64,000 bases of DNA from Chrysoperla carnea (lineage: Eukaryota; Arthropoda; Insecta; Neuroptera; Chrysopidae), in contig NC_058337.1 in assembly GCF_905475395.1 (NCBI RefSeq), forward strand, positions 13,690,983-13,754,982, given 5' to 3'. Of the stretch, positions 11,886-23,069 are shown piece by piece. Below the pieces are notes generated by a model, which ran no database searches, had not been told where the DNA came from, and was given only the letters and a program-made list of their open reading frames with translations. Made by a program: the position numbers and the translations under genes. Within the stretch, counting starts at the first letter, position 1. Every line of letters begins with the position of its first letter.

Positions 11886-12529
11886 AATAAGAGCAAAATA
11901 AGACCATTCATTATACCTATTCGTAACTGTAGTAAGGAACATTATATAGAAATTTGCTACGTTCTGAGTGCAGCAAAACTAAGTGCTTTTTGTGCAATTT
12001 GTAACAATGAGTTAAATGTCCCATGGAATAACATTAATTTAATCATATTAATATTTTGGCAACTGAAAACATTTATAACAAACTAAATAAAATAATGTTT
12101 TAAACTAATTAAAAATAACAAAAAAAAGGTTGTATTTTATTTTGTCTATGCCAACCGTCTTAATTAAGAGTCGTAAAATTATAATAAGGGAAATAGCAGG
12201 TGAAATAAATATATTAAATTTTCGTAAATTTTTTTTCCGCTTTGAATGTCCATTTACTCAAAATGAATCATTATTTCTCATGAAACAAAACAATTGTATC
12301 GTATTAGATCCGATAAATGTCCAATCTTTTTTTTCGGTTTATTCAATTCTCAACTTGGTCATATTCTCAAAAATACATTGGTTTTTGTCTTCCGATAGCT
12401 TTTTGGGTTCGTGAAATTTTTCTATCTGATCTCACTGTTAACTCTAAAACCTCTTAAAAGTAAATCGACCATGCCGAATCGATGAAACATATTTTCAAAT
12501 TTTGATTCCAACTAAAATTGGCTTTTTCA

Positions 12530-12660
12530 GGGCCAACTGGTAACAGATGAAGACAAACTTGAAATTAAACCGTTGGTCCTTATAAAAAGAATATATTTGG
12601 CAGATACTGATTGCACAAAACTATATGAAACTTCTTTTTCCTCTGAAGATTAAAATTGAT
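12530..12660 (+). pseudogene. Unrecognised coding-like fragment
   Basis: A 40-codon stretch reads QLVTDEDKLEIKPLVLIKRI, then a further 20 residues rich in charged side chains, before a stop. Composition looks more like protein than the surrounding AT-rich DNA. I do not recognise the family; it may belong to the P-like element downstream. Confidence 0.3.
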
Positions 12661-13499
12661 GGCTAAAAGATCCACTAGATGCAGAACTAGGGGGGTTAAT
12701 ATATTTTGATTTCCCTATGATAATAATGTTAAACGTACTTAGAATTGAAATTAACGGAAGATGATGTTCAATAGTTTTGAATAATAGAGAGAACATTACA
12801 CAAACATTTTTGTGGATTGTGTAATTCATGAGTCAAAAACTGTTATACTAATAGTTAAATTTCTGAAAAGTGCTTATTATTTACAAATAAAACGAAAAAA
12901 CAAAATAATGAATAATTAATAATCTAATAAAAAAATAACCAAATTAAACTGTTACCATAACTTCCGTAGATTCTCTTACAATTTACATTAGCCTCATTAA
13001 GAAATAATACCTACTTGAAAGAATTGCACTTTCGTGAAGTTGCGTTGAAAACACCTAAAACGGGAGTACATAACATAATATCTATTAAAACTATTAATAT
13101 AAGTTTTAAGTTTACATACCCTCAATTATGCAGTGTAATAATTTTCGTAAACATCACTGAAAAGTTTTAAATGTAAATACATGTACAAGTCAACTAGTTA
13201 AAGGTTGACTTACATTACACAAGCTAGTCGAAAAATTATTATACATATTTCCTATCTACAATACAAACTAAAATAAACGGTTGAAAATTATTATTATTTC
13301 AAAACTTTTAATATTTTTAATCAAATAATTTGAGTCTATAATAGAATGGTATCCTCTGAAACAGGAAAAAATATAAACAAAATCATCACGAGGGTTTCCC
13401 TAACAAAACTAATTTTATTAAGTTCGGTGAAGTGAGCCTTTTTAATCTCATGAATTCTGCATAAGGTAGCAATCGTTCCTCTGAGAATGTTCTGATTTT

Positions 13500-15345
13500 C
13501 TCAATGTGTTGCAGTTTAGATTTGAAAAGATTTGGACGACCAGGCATCTCCCCTTTTCTGGCAATTTCGGTGACAGTTTTTATGACCGATATTGTTTCAA
13601 TAACAAAAACAATTTTTATAAAGGTTTCCTAAAGATCGAGAAAAAACAAGACAGAAAATGGATTTTTTTTGGCATATCATTAGATGATGTTGAGTACAAT
13701 TTGAAATATATTCGCTTATGTGGTCGGCATTTTCAAATGACTGATTTTACAGAAAGTGCGAAAAACAAACAAAAAATTCTCCGAGACAACACTTTTCCAT
13801 CTATAAAACTGGTCGAGTAGGCTATAAACAATATTATTTTAAACTATCGACATTGTATTTCATCAACTGTTGTTATGAAAAATGTCCTAAATTTTAGATT
13901 ATGTTAATGATTTTTATGACTTTTAATTTAAAAAAAAAAACTTACAATATGTGTTTATATCGCAATTTCAAGAAATTTTCAATTCGATGTAATCGTTCAC
14001 GGTGCGAATTTTAATTTTTCATTTTTAAGATCAACATTTGGCGTGTAGAAATTTATAAAGTAATCATTCAACGCTTTTGTCATAAAATTTGTGTAAAATT
14101 AAATATTTTTGAATAACCTTTAATGGAAGATAAGAAGGACAAGCTATTTGCGTGAGCCAATGAAATCAATGCTTACATTGTCGGTTTAAAAACATCGAAA
14201 AAAGTCCTGTCCTCGGCAGTGACAGAAAATATGATTTTGTGGGTTTTTACACTTGTTTAGAAAAAATTTTTCAGCTTACAACTTCTTGAAAGAGCGGTAT
14301 GGATTCGCATATCTACTTACCTACAAAAAATCCCCTTGAAACCTTTTTTTCGGCTGTGAGGATGAGGTGCGGTTTCAACAATAATCCCACCGCATATCAA
14401 ATTCAATATGCGGACTCATACCCAAAACGCACAAACAAGAAATGGTAACTGTTGCCCTGATGAAATCCCTCTACTTGTCGTGTCGAGCGGGAAAAACAAA
14501 GAGAGTATTATTTTGGAAGAAATGGAATACGAGGAAAGTGAATATTTTTTTCGCTTCGACGTGGAGATTCCTAAAGATTGCGCCCAAGAAGTGGTACGAT
14601 ACATCGGAGGATTTATTGTTAGAAATGAAAGAGAATGCAAAAATCTATACGGGCCACTTATGTTTGCTCGCAATTGAAAGGCAACCTGAATTTTCTTTAT
14701 TAATTGATATTAAAATTTTCTTTATTAATTGATATTAAAATTTTCTTTATTAATTGATATTAAAAATCATGGTGGTTTTTGTATCCGCCGGAAGATTTAT
14801 TTAATTTTTGTCTTGTTGTGGAAAGAATTCTGAGAGCATCTACAGAAGAAGTTTATATGCCGACTTTTGCTAAAAGTTTGGTTGAATGGCTCGTAACGAT
14901 GGACGAAAGGTTCCTTTCATCAGAGCACTTCAATGATTATGGAAATCATTACAGAGATTTATCAGTAAAATGTGCATTACAATCCAACTTCATCACCAAG
15001 AAAAAAAAAGTTATGTACAAAAATATCTCCGACGGATTCACACCAAATTAATTGTCCACAAACATCAGTAAAAAAACAAATTGTTCACTGCAAACTGTCA
15101 TCGAATGCTTCAACACTAGGTTGTGCGGAAGCTAGTGCCATTTTTCGAAACGCAAAGGAAAATTTTAGATTGTGTGATATCCAAAAAATGTGTGATATCC
15201 ATGTGGTTTTTATGGTAGGGAGAACAGTAACGAACGATCATCCAGTTCTTGTAGCTATACGAGATTTCGCTAGAGACATCATGGAATCTGATCTGATGAT
15301 AGATAATTGCACGTGGCGATCACTTCAATTGATTGTTCACTAATG
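13500..15345 (+). pseudogene. P-element/THAP9-like transposase remnant
   Basis: 13506-13820 ends in a THAP-type C-terminal half (YIRLCGRHFQMTDF, then NTFPSIKL). After an A/T-rich gap, 14325-14440 reads NPLETFFSAVRMRCGFNNNP and then TAYQIQYA, the block typical of P-type transposases. 14590-14675 reads VVRYIGGFIVRNERECKN. 14779-15051 continues the C-terminal part (LFNFCLVVERILRAST, WLVTMDERFLSSEHF). Stops, frameshifts and a 25-bp triplication break it. P-type transposases cut and paste DNA using an RNase-H-like core; the N-terminal catalytic portion was not found. Confidence 0.7.
14691..14765. repeat. 25-bp perfect triplication
   Basis: Unit TTTTCTTTATTAATTGATAT plus TAAAA at 14691, 14716 and 14741, identical in all three copies, inside the P-like remnant. 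Confidence 0.95.
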
Positions 15346-15349
15346 GAGG

Positions 15350-16425
15350 ATTTTCAATGCTCTGCGCGCTACTCACGTTTGTTTTTGTAGAATGAGGAGG
15401 GACAACTTTCATTGAGTCTGCCATTTTGAAATAGATTGAAGATCGACGCAGGCATTGTATTTAATAATACAATGGAATTGAAGAAGGGAATTCCGGTATG
15501 AATGTCCGATGCGGTGTCGCACCACCACCACAGCTATTGATAAGGATGTCATAATTATCGTTCAAATCAGAAGTGTTTCAAACAAAGTGAAAAAATTACG
15601 TACATTAATACATTTCTAGGTTTTTGGGGGCGTTGGTTTGGGATAGATAATAATTTTTTGTCTCCTGCCCGTTTAGGGTCTTTTAGTAATAACAATGTTT
15701 TGGCTGTATGGAGCATGAGTTATTTTTTATCAAATATCATTTTTTCTGTGAATTTTATACTGGATTGACATCTTAATAAAAGTTGTAAAGTAACGATATG
15801 ATTTTCGATATACAAATGGTAATACTTTTCGTTATTAACAAAATGTTTTATTTCCAGGTAACATTTGTTTTACAATAGAAGAAATTATCTGTTATCTAAT
15901 GCTATTCAACCTTTAGCATATTATATTTTATATAAATCTTGTTTTATTTACTTGCATTGTCTTTCAAATAAAATCCATTCGATGCTATAACGTAAAACAG
16001 AAATATTTTAATTAAAAGTTTCTTTGCTTAAAAGTTAGTTTCTATTCATAAGATAATACGCAATTTCTAAAAAAAATTTATATAAAACGTTTGTTAAAAA
16101 ATTCAAAACCTTACGTGATATGGAACTTTTTGAGATGCAAGCTAAAAAAAACCCTTTTACTTTTCTAGCCTAGCTTATTTACTAAATTAAAGACATAAAA
16201 ATGGACTTTTCCTTGCTAAAAATTTTATGCGAATTATAATTATTATGGACAATCGCATTAGACGCAATTCTTTTAGCGGTAAAAAAACTTTTACTGACTT
16301 TTTTTTCGGGTCCGGTTTTTCAAAATAAATTAATTTAATTATGTATGTAAGTATTGTGTATTATAAGTTTGATGGTGATATCGGTGTCGATATTGAATAT
16401 ATGAATAGTATGGTCGATAAATATA
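15350..16425. other. Non-coding, nothing recognised
   Basis: AT-rich, no coherent frames or repeat pairs found. Confidence 0.5.
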
Positions 16426-16429
16426 ATGG

Positions 16430-17175
16430 AAGATTAATAATTGGGATAGATGCAAAAGCGGCATCTGGCCACTGGCTCAGTTAGGGGCACTGAAGGGGTT
16501 AGTCTGTGGAGGCCGGAGGCAATAGCCTAGAATAGTGGATTGTAACCAGTAACCTCACTGTCTTGAATGAGCCAAGTCGAGTGTCCACATATGTAAATAA
16601 AAGGGTGAGATAGTGGGCAGCTTAAGTGTCTTCGAAACGATTGCAAGAGAAAAAGTTACAAAAGAAATATCAGAGAGAGAGGAGAATGCATGGACCTAGA
16701 ATAGGTCAGCTACGTGTGAAGCATAGTCGTGTAAGAGCAGAGTATAAGAGATGTATGAGAGAAACGAACTTTAATGATTGGGAGCAGTTCGTCAGGGCGA
16801 AGAGGGACGATTAATGGGGGCAGGTATACAAGATATGTAAGAATGTAAGAAAACCTGGTATTAATACTCTTTTTATAAACGGCGTATGGACGAGGAATTG
16901 GTGTGGGACAGTAAGTGCCCTCATGCGAGAGTTCTTCCCTAACTCAGTCGAATATGAGGGAGTGGAAGAGGTACCGGTCACATTGGAGAATAGAACAATT
17001 TATGAAGAGTACACGGTGAATGGAATCGAGTCTGTAATTGAAAGAATGAAAAGGGGAAAAGCCCCAGGTATGGATAGATTGAAGAACGAGATGATTGAGC
17101 ATGTCTGGGAAGCGATTCCACAATTTATGAATGAGATCTTTAAAGATTCTCATATATTTAATGCTCAAGTATCAA
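16430..17175 (+). pseudogene. R1/jockey-like non-LTR retrotransposon remnant
   Basis: A degraded endonuclease end (IGIDAKAASGHW, then NLTVLNEPSRVSTYVNKR in another frame) is followed by a basic linker at 16626-16814 (KHSRVRAEYKRCMRET). Next, at 16923-17150, comes ESVIERMKRGKAPGMDRLKN, the conserved KGKAPG block that starts the reverse transcriptase. The element ends about 30 residues later. Several stops. Confidence 0.72.
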
Positions 17176-17867
17176 TCAGTAAGGATCATAGTGCAGGATT
17201 ACTAATATGAAAAGGGCGGTCATTTGGCATAAAGAATTATGATAATAAATATTACTTCAGTGACTCTCATTCGCGTGGGCCAAAAGATGCTAAAACAAAG
17301 CACAAGGGAAGAACTTCTTTTATTGAATGTGGAAATTGAAACGAACTCGTAAGGATTTGTAAACGTGCAAGCAACAGCAACAAAAATGTTGTAAAAGCGA
17401 ATACTGAAAAAGCGGTGTCCTAGACAATCGTTTCTCTACATGAACCGACATATGAAACATATGTGTTAAATATATACCTATATGTTAAATATATACCTAT
17501 GGGTAAGCAGTTATAGTCTGATACATGCATACATCCTCACAAATTATCACTACTGTGTATTATTTTTCGCAATTTTTTTACATTAATAAATTTGCCTGTC
17601 TATTTTTAAAAATAGGAGCAAAGTGGTTAACATCAATGGGAAATAAATAAACCTTATTATTATACCAATAAATGGAGAATAGCGCATGCTTTTTCCGTAC
17701 ACTTTCTTATTTGTTATGCGACACAAAAAAGAAAGCTCAATGGATATTCGTAAAGAAATTGTGCGACGTCATGAGATAAACAATTGGGATGAATTTGCTG
17801 GTATGTCTCATTACCATCATGGCAACAATCATGGAACAAAATAATAGTATACATTAGATAGATGTGT

Positions 17868-18000
17868 TTTAGACGGTTTCTGCGAGTTAGTTGCAGCCGA
17901 TCAAATATACCCATTTGTATTTGAAGTGCACCGAAATAGCAACCTTTGGTATACAAACCAAATTTGGTATAAAAATCAACCCATCAAAAGGTTACGTTTG
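17868..18000 (+). pseudogene. Unrecognised coding-like fragment
   Basis: One open frame reads CELVAADQIYPFVFEVHRNS, then an aromatic- and charge-rich stretch (LWYTNQIWYKNQPIKRLRL). It is protein-like and out of keeping with flanking noncoding DNA. No family recognised; probably part of a transposon. Confidence 0.3.
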
Positions 18001-18074
18001 CTCAAAATCTTTCTAATGGTAACTTTGATGACCATATGATCTATACATATAAAATGTATACAAATTTATCCTGA

Positions 18075-18465
18075 ACGACAGATTGACTGACTGACTGATG
18101 GAACAACGGACAGCCTAAATTGCTGATCGTTGAGACCTGAAACTTGGAGGATGGAAAAGTTTATATGAAACACATCGCCTATGTATGTTTGTTGAAGTTG
18201 ATATTCGTCATTTTTAAATTAAAGTGTTAAACGATTTAAAAAATTAATACACCTGTAGAGAGTTGCATCATCAGCAACATGGGCTAAATTTTATTTTCTA
18301 AAAAATTTGGGTTCCGCACACAAAAATTAAATCCATAAAAGTGTTAATAACAGCGAAGATAAGTGAAGTCACGGAAAGTGAGGGCTTTAACACGGTAGTT
18401 TTTCTTTGTTTTTAAAAGATGAAATTGCCCAGTAAAGCGAGCGAGCGGCTGCTAGTCTAATATAC
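18075..18465. repeat. Unclassified interspersed repeat
   Basis: It starts near GACTGACTGACTGATGGAAC and ends near AGCGAGCGAGCGGCTGCTAG, with a GGGTTCCGCAC segment like those near 29465 and 48545. No coding capacity. Confidence 0.4.
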
Positions 18466-19768
18466 AATCTTATTTCGTTCGATCTTCGTGACCATTTCCA
18501 TTCCATACAGTAGCTACAAATAAATCAGAGTAGACCTTAACGCCGACCAATTTCCCCAAGGAGTAAGATTTCTTCAAGAAAGGTCCAACTCAAAAAACAC
18601 TCAATCATGCTATAATTTGTGAATTATTGGGCCCTAAATTATGTTAGGACTTTGGAGCTTTTCCATTTTACTACACGAAACGAAAAAATCATAAATGAAC
18701 TTCATGTGAACCTCGACCTCATTTCAGCCTCGGTACGCATTAAATTTCGGAGGAAAGCACATAACGGACACAAAGTCGTTTTTTAGTTTCTTCTGATGTC
18801 TCAAAAAACCACAAAAAAAAAATAAAACATATAAGAATCTAGTGCAAATATTATTGATTTTTAACAAAAAGGTTCAATGAAAACGCAAGTTATGTAACAT
18901 TAAACTTATACTAAACTGGCATATCTGAGGATGATGTCATATCACCATTCTTCAGAGGAATCTTTAGAAACGAACGGCCTTCTACACCAAAATATTTCAC
19001 TACGTGGAATACTGAAGATAACTGAAAATCAAAATCTGAAAGATTTGTCTGAAATCTTAGCAACATTACTAGTTCTTGGTACTGCCCACAGATGAGAGAG
19101 AAATAAAAAAGTAAATATAATTAATTTGGCTGTCTTTATAGTAAAAATTATTATACCAATCGCAAACACTAAAGCACAGAGAAAAGAATCAAACTGAAGG
19201 CATAACTCCACTTATGTACCTTGAAAGAGGAACACAAAATAATTATAAGGTTTACCAAGACTATGGTGCCTAAAATTATGATATTTGCTACAGGAACTTT
19301 TTGGCCTTCAAAAATACAAAAGAGAATGTTAAAACTAACAAAATTCGTCAATGTCCCCTAAATTTGAAGTAACTCAGTATCAAAACCATTTTGTTGATTT
19401 TCGCTGAGCTTACGCTTCTTCCACTTACTGCTAATTTTGAATCACAATGCGTCGTTTTTTCCATGGCTCTCACTAAGTTGATGTAGCAAAATAAAATTTT
19501 CTTTTTTTTTTTTTGTCTTCATTTTTCTCCAAATTCAATCCTTTTTACGCAATTTATACGTTCAGCCTATTATGATGCAGGGTATGTCCTTGTTCTATTT
19601 GCCCTTTATTGGAAATAATTCACTGTTTGTTGTCAATTGGTTCAATTTTTAGTGTCGTATTGTATCCAACTTTAAGCAGCTTGCATTCAAAGTACTAGTA
19701 TCCAGTGAAAATTTATTGTACTAGCTTCTCTATTGCGTCGAGCTTAAATTTGTGGAATTGTATTTTAA

Positions 19769-20268
19769 GGATGTTCCAGCATGGTATTTGCAGTTTCTAT
19801 GTTAAAGCAATGGTACAATTTTTTTTTCGACAGAATTTAACGAAAAATTAAATTTAAGAATTTAATAATGCTTACTATTAATTCCCAAAGTTTCAGAAAT
19901 TTTGACCGTTTAAAATGGGAAATAATTATGCCAACGTCCCAATTTCGATCAATTTACGTCAAAATTAATATCTCGAAAGTGAAAATTAATTTCTAAATTT
20001 TTTTTTTAGAATTGTATTGTATAAACATTTTTTTCTACTTTTTCTTCAATATATAATAATATCATAAAAAATAGTTGGAGAGACCGGACATTTTACATGC
20101 TTTAAATGGGACATGACCCTCAAAATCGCGAACTTTGTCTTTAAATATCTCGCGATCTAAACGGTCAAAAATTATGAAATTTTAGGAATTCATAAATAAA
20201 GCTATTATAAACCCGAGAAAAAAAATTCGGCCAAATCTGTCGAAAAGTGATTTCATGCTGGTACTACC
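19769..20268 (-). mobile_element. TTAA-flanked MITE, long copy
   Basis: The outer ends are GGATGTTCCAGCATG and CATGCTGGTACTACC, imperfect inverted repeats directly flanked by TTAA at 19765-19768 and 20269-20272. The segment GGAGAGACCGGACATTTTAC and the region to the 3' end recur inverted at 60394-60681. TTAA targets fit piggyBac or Kolobok-type transposases; none is encoded here. Confidence 0.75.
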
Positions 20269-20319
20269 TTAATAATTGAAATATACACGTTATATTTTTA
20301 ATTTTTTTATATTACTTTG

Positions 20320-20752
20320 CATAATAATAATATTTTTTTAATAAAAATTTATTGTAAAATATGTTTCGTCTTAATTTTTAAGACCTTTTACAAACAATTA
20401 AAATTATATTTGAGGATTGCTTCTATTTATACTAAAATATTACAAATTAAAAACAAATTAGGACTAGACAAACAAATTCTTTTAAAAAACAATTGGTAAA
20501 AAATATAATATATCACAGACAAAATAAGTACGGATAAAATAATATAGCAACAATGTAAAATGGCATAAAATAATTAAAATAAAATGATTATATAAACATA
20601 AATCATATGATTTTAGTAAACATAACACAATAATAAACAATAATATAAATATTAATATAGCAATGGAGCATAGTATATCTTAAATGAGTTATCACAGTGT
20701 TTCAAAAAGGAAAGAATATATCAGCTTCGTTCGGTCATTTAACAGTTTTGCA
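20320..20752 (-). repeat. Penelope-like element, left terminal repeat (inverted)
   Basis: This is a diverged reverse complement of 22041-22466. Shared blocks include ATTGTTGCTATA, TGCCATTTTACATTG and GACCGAAC near the inner edge. It encodes nothing. Confidence 0.8.
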
Positions 20753-20984
20753 GGATCAATTTTTTCCCTATTTGTGTGGTTTGGAGTATATCCAATTTAA
20801 AGCTTAACTTGTAGTCAAATTCTCTTAAATAATTTGCCAAGGTTGAGTGTGCTAACCTTTCCGGCTGATAAAGCTGACTCGCCAGTTATTTTGAAAAAAA
20901 AATAAGAATACATTAATAAAATAGGTGACTATACAAAAAGAAAACATACGAAGATTAAAAACCAATACAGCAAACAAGCATCAG

Positions 20985-22085
20985 GAAGAAACCAATGTTT
21001 AAATTTTCAAATTTTGAAAAATTATTTTTGACCGAGATGAACCCTCGTCTACCAACGTTATATGGACTAGTAAAAATACACAAAGAGAGAACACGTTGGA
21101 TTGGGGAACACAAAGAGAGAACACAAACTAAAGAACACGTTGGATTTAATCGAAAAACTTGATAATTTTCAAATGCGTAGCAGTTACGAATTAGTCTCAC
21201 TTGACATAACAAATATGTTTGGTAAAATTTCACTTAATGAAAGTATTTGCATAGTATTCGACAAATTTGATGAAAAAACCACAAATCCTCAAAAAAATTA
21301 ATTATTTTGTATTTCATAATAAGTTTTATTGGCAAACAAATGGCCTGGCAATGGGAAGCCCCTTAAGTCCCATATATCAGCTGAAATTTATATGGATAAT
21401 TTCGAGAAAAATCTTCTTAACACCAATGAAGCGCAACAGCATATTAAATTTTGTTATAGGTATGTTGATGATGTTGTTATATGTTTTGAAGGCTCAGGTA
21501 AGCAATTTGAAAATTTTCTACGGTTCTGTAACACCAAGAACAACAAGGTGCAATTTACATTGAAAAATGCAATGAAATAAATTTCCTAGATCTTAAAATA
21601 ACAAGATCAGAAAATAAGTTAGTATTCGACGTTTATCCACTTAGTCACAAAATGGCTGCATATAATGTAATGATTCATCATCGTGCGTTATCCTTTCGCC
21701 TGTCACTAGAAATGTTGGAAAGAGAATTGAACACCATTAAATACATTCACGCAAGAATGGTTTTACTGATACAACAATCAACAGACTCATAGCAAAAAAA
21801 CAACTGAACTAACCAGCAGTCTACAATAACCAGCAGAAGACAGTATTCAATAACAAGATTCGCCAATGGGAACATGGGAACAAGTTCCTATCAAAACCGA
21901 AAAACGGACTCAATCTTTGGAAACCATTTAAGAGAATTTGATCACAAACCAAGCTTTAAATTCGATGTACTTCACACCACACAAATAAGGAAAAAATTTC
22001 TCTTTTAGAATCGTTAGAAATTTACAAACATAAAAATAATCTTAGAAAACTTTTAAATGACCGAACGGGCCTGACATATTCTTCT
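20985..22085 (+). pseudogene. Penelope-like retroelement reverse transcriptase, frameshifted
   Basis: In order over several frames: MNPRLPTLYGLVKIHKER (21038), FYWQTNGLAMGSPLSPI (21327), AEIYMDNFEKNLLNT, CYRYVDDVVICFEGS (YVDD catalytic box, about 21455), NKVQFTLKNAMK, INFLDLKITRS (about 21580) and a C-terminal tail ending in a YKHKNNLRKLLNDR block (about 22020). This is the block order of Penelope-like reverse transcriptases, which are related to telomerase. The stretch that would hold the GIY-YIG endonuclease is short and unrecognisable. At least four lesions; dead. Confidence 0.88.
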
Positions 22086-22466
22086 TTTTATTAAACACTG
22101 TGATTACTTAAGATAAACTATTCTCCGTTGCATTATTTATAATTATATTTTTGTTTATTATTGTGTTATGTTTACTAAAATCATATTATTTATGTTTATA
22201 TAATCATTTTATTATAATTATTTTATGCCATTTTACATTGTTGCTATATGATTTTAACCCTCATTATTTTGTCTGTGATGTATTATATTTTTTACCAATT
22301 ATTTTTTTAACGAATTTGTTTGTCAAGTCTTAATTTGTTTTTAATTTATGATATATCATTTTAGTATAAATAGAAGCAACCATCAAATATAATTTTTATT
22401 GTTTGAAAATGTCTTGTGTTAAGTCGAAATATAAGTTAAAATAGTTTTTTATTAAAAAATATTATG
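22041..22466 (+). repeat. Penelope-like element, right terminal repeat
   Basis: Mirror partner of 20320-20752, with ACCGAACGGG at its inner edge and ATTGTTGCTATA in the middle. The two repeats differ by many substitutions and small indels. Confidence 0.8.
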
Positions 22467-22498
22467 ATTGTAGTGGATTACTGCAAAGTAAAATAAAA

Positions 22499-22975
22499 TA
22501 AGTGAAAACAATCAATTGACTGAGTTAATTGCTGAAATACCATGTATACACCAAAGTTTTGTTTTAATTTGCTCTCTCGCGGGTAAACAGTGACGTTTAT
22601 GCAAAAAAATATTTCAAACAAAAGTTGTTTATTTTTTTATAGGGTACATTTTTTACATTTAAACATTGTTCTTTTTATCTCTAACGGTTTACAAAATTGG
22701 CCTATGACCAATGTTGACCCCAATTGACCTATGTTTTGTCTATTTACGAATTAAGCCTCATTTTTTACTTCCTGAGCACGCTATCAATATTTCAGCTTTA
22801 TATCTCCTTTGTTTTTTCACAGACATAGGAACAACCGGAAATGGACTAATTAGGTGATTTTATGAACACCTACAAAAGTTTGTTCGTATCATCATTATTT
22901 TTAAGCGTTACAAACTTGGAACGTATACCTTGATATTATATTACATATATACAGGTATACAAATTAATAAATATA
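22499..22975 (+). mobile_element. ~500-bp interspersed repeat, copy A
   Basis: It carries GTGAAAACAATCAATTGACT near the start, GCGGGTAAACAGTGACG, CCGGAAATGGACTAATTAGG and AAGCGTTACAAACTTGG, and ends in GGTATA. The same ordered blocks occur at 29828-30393, 41071-41580 (inverted) and 59502-60027. Non-coding; class unknown. Confidence 0.85.
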
Positions 22976-22999
22976 TTACGTGTATATTTCAATTAATAG

Positions 23000-23068
23000 T
23001 ACCAGCTTCTAATAGCAATAAATACCAGCTTCTAATAGCAATAAATACCAGCTTCTAATAGCAATAAG
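23000..23068. repeat. 23-bp tandem repeat, 3 copies
   Basis: TACCAGCTTCTAATAGCAAT plus AAA (third copy AAG) repeated at 23000, 23023 and 23046. Confidence 0.95.
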
Positions 23069-23069
23069 T

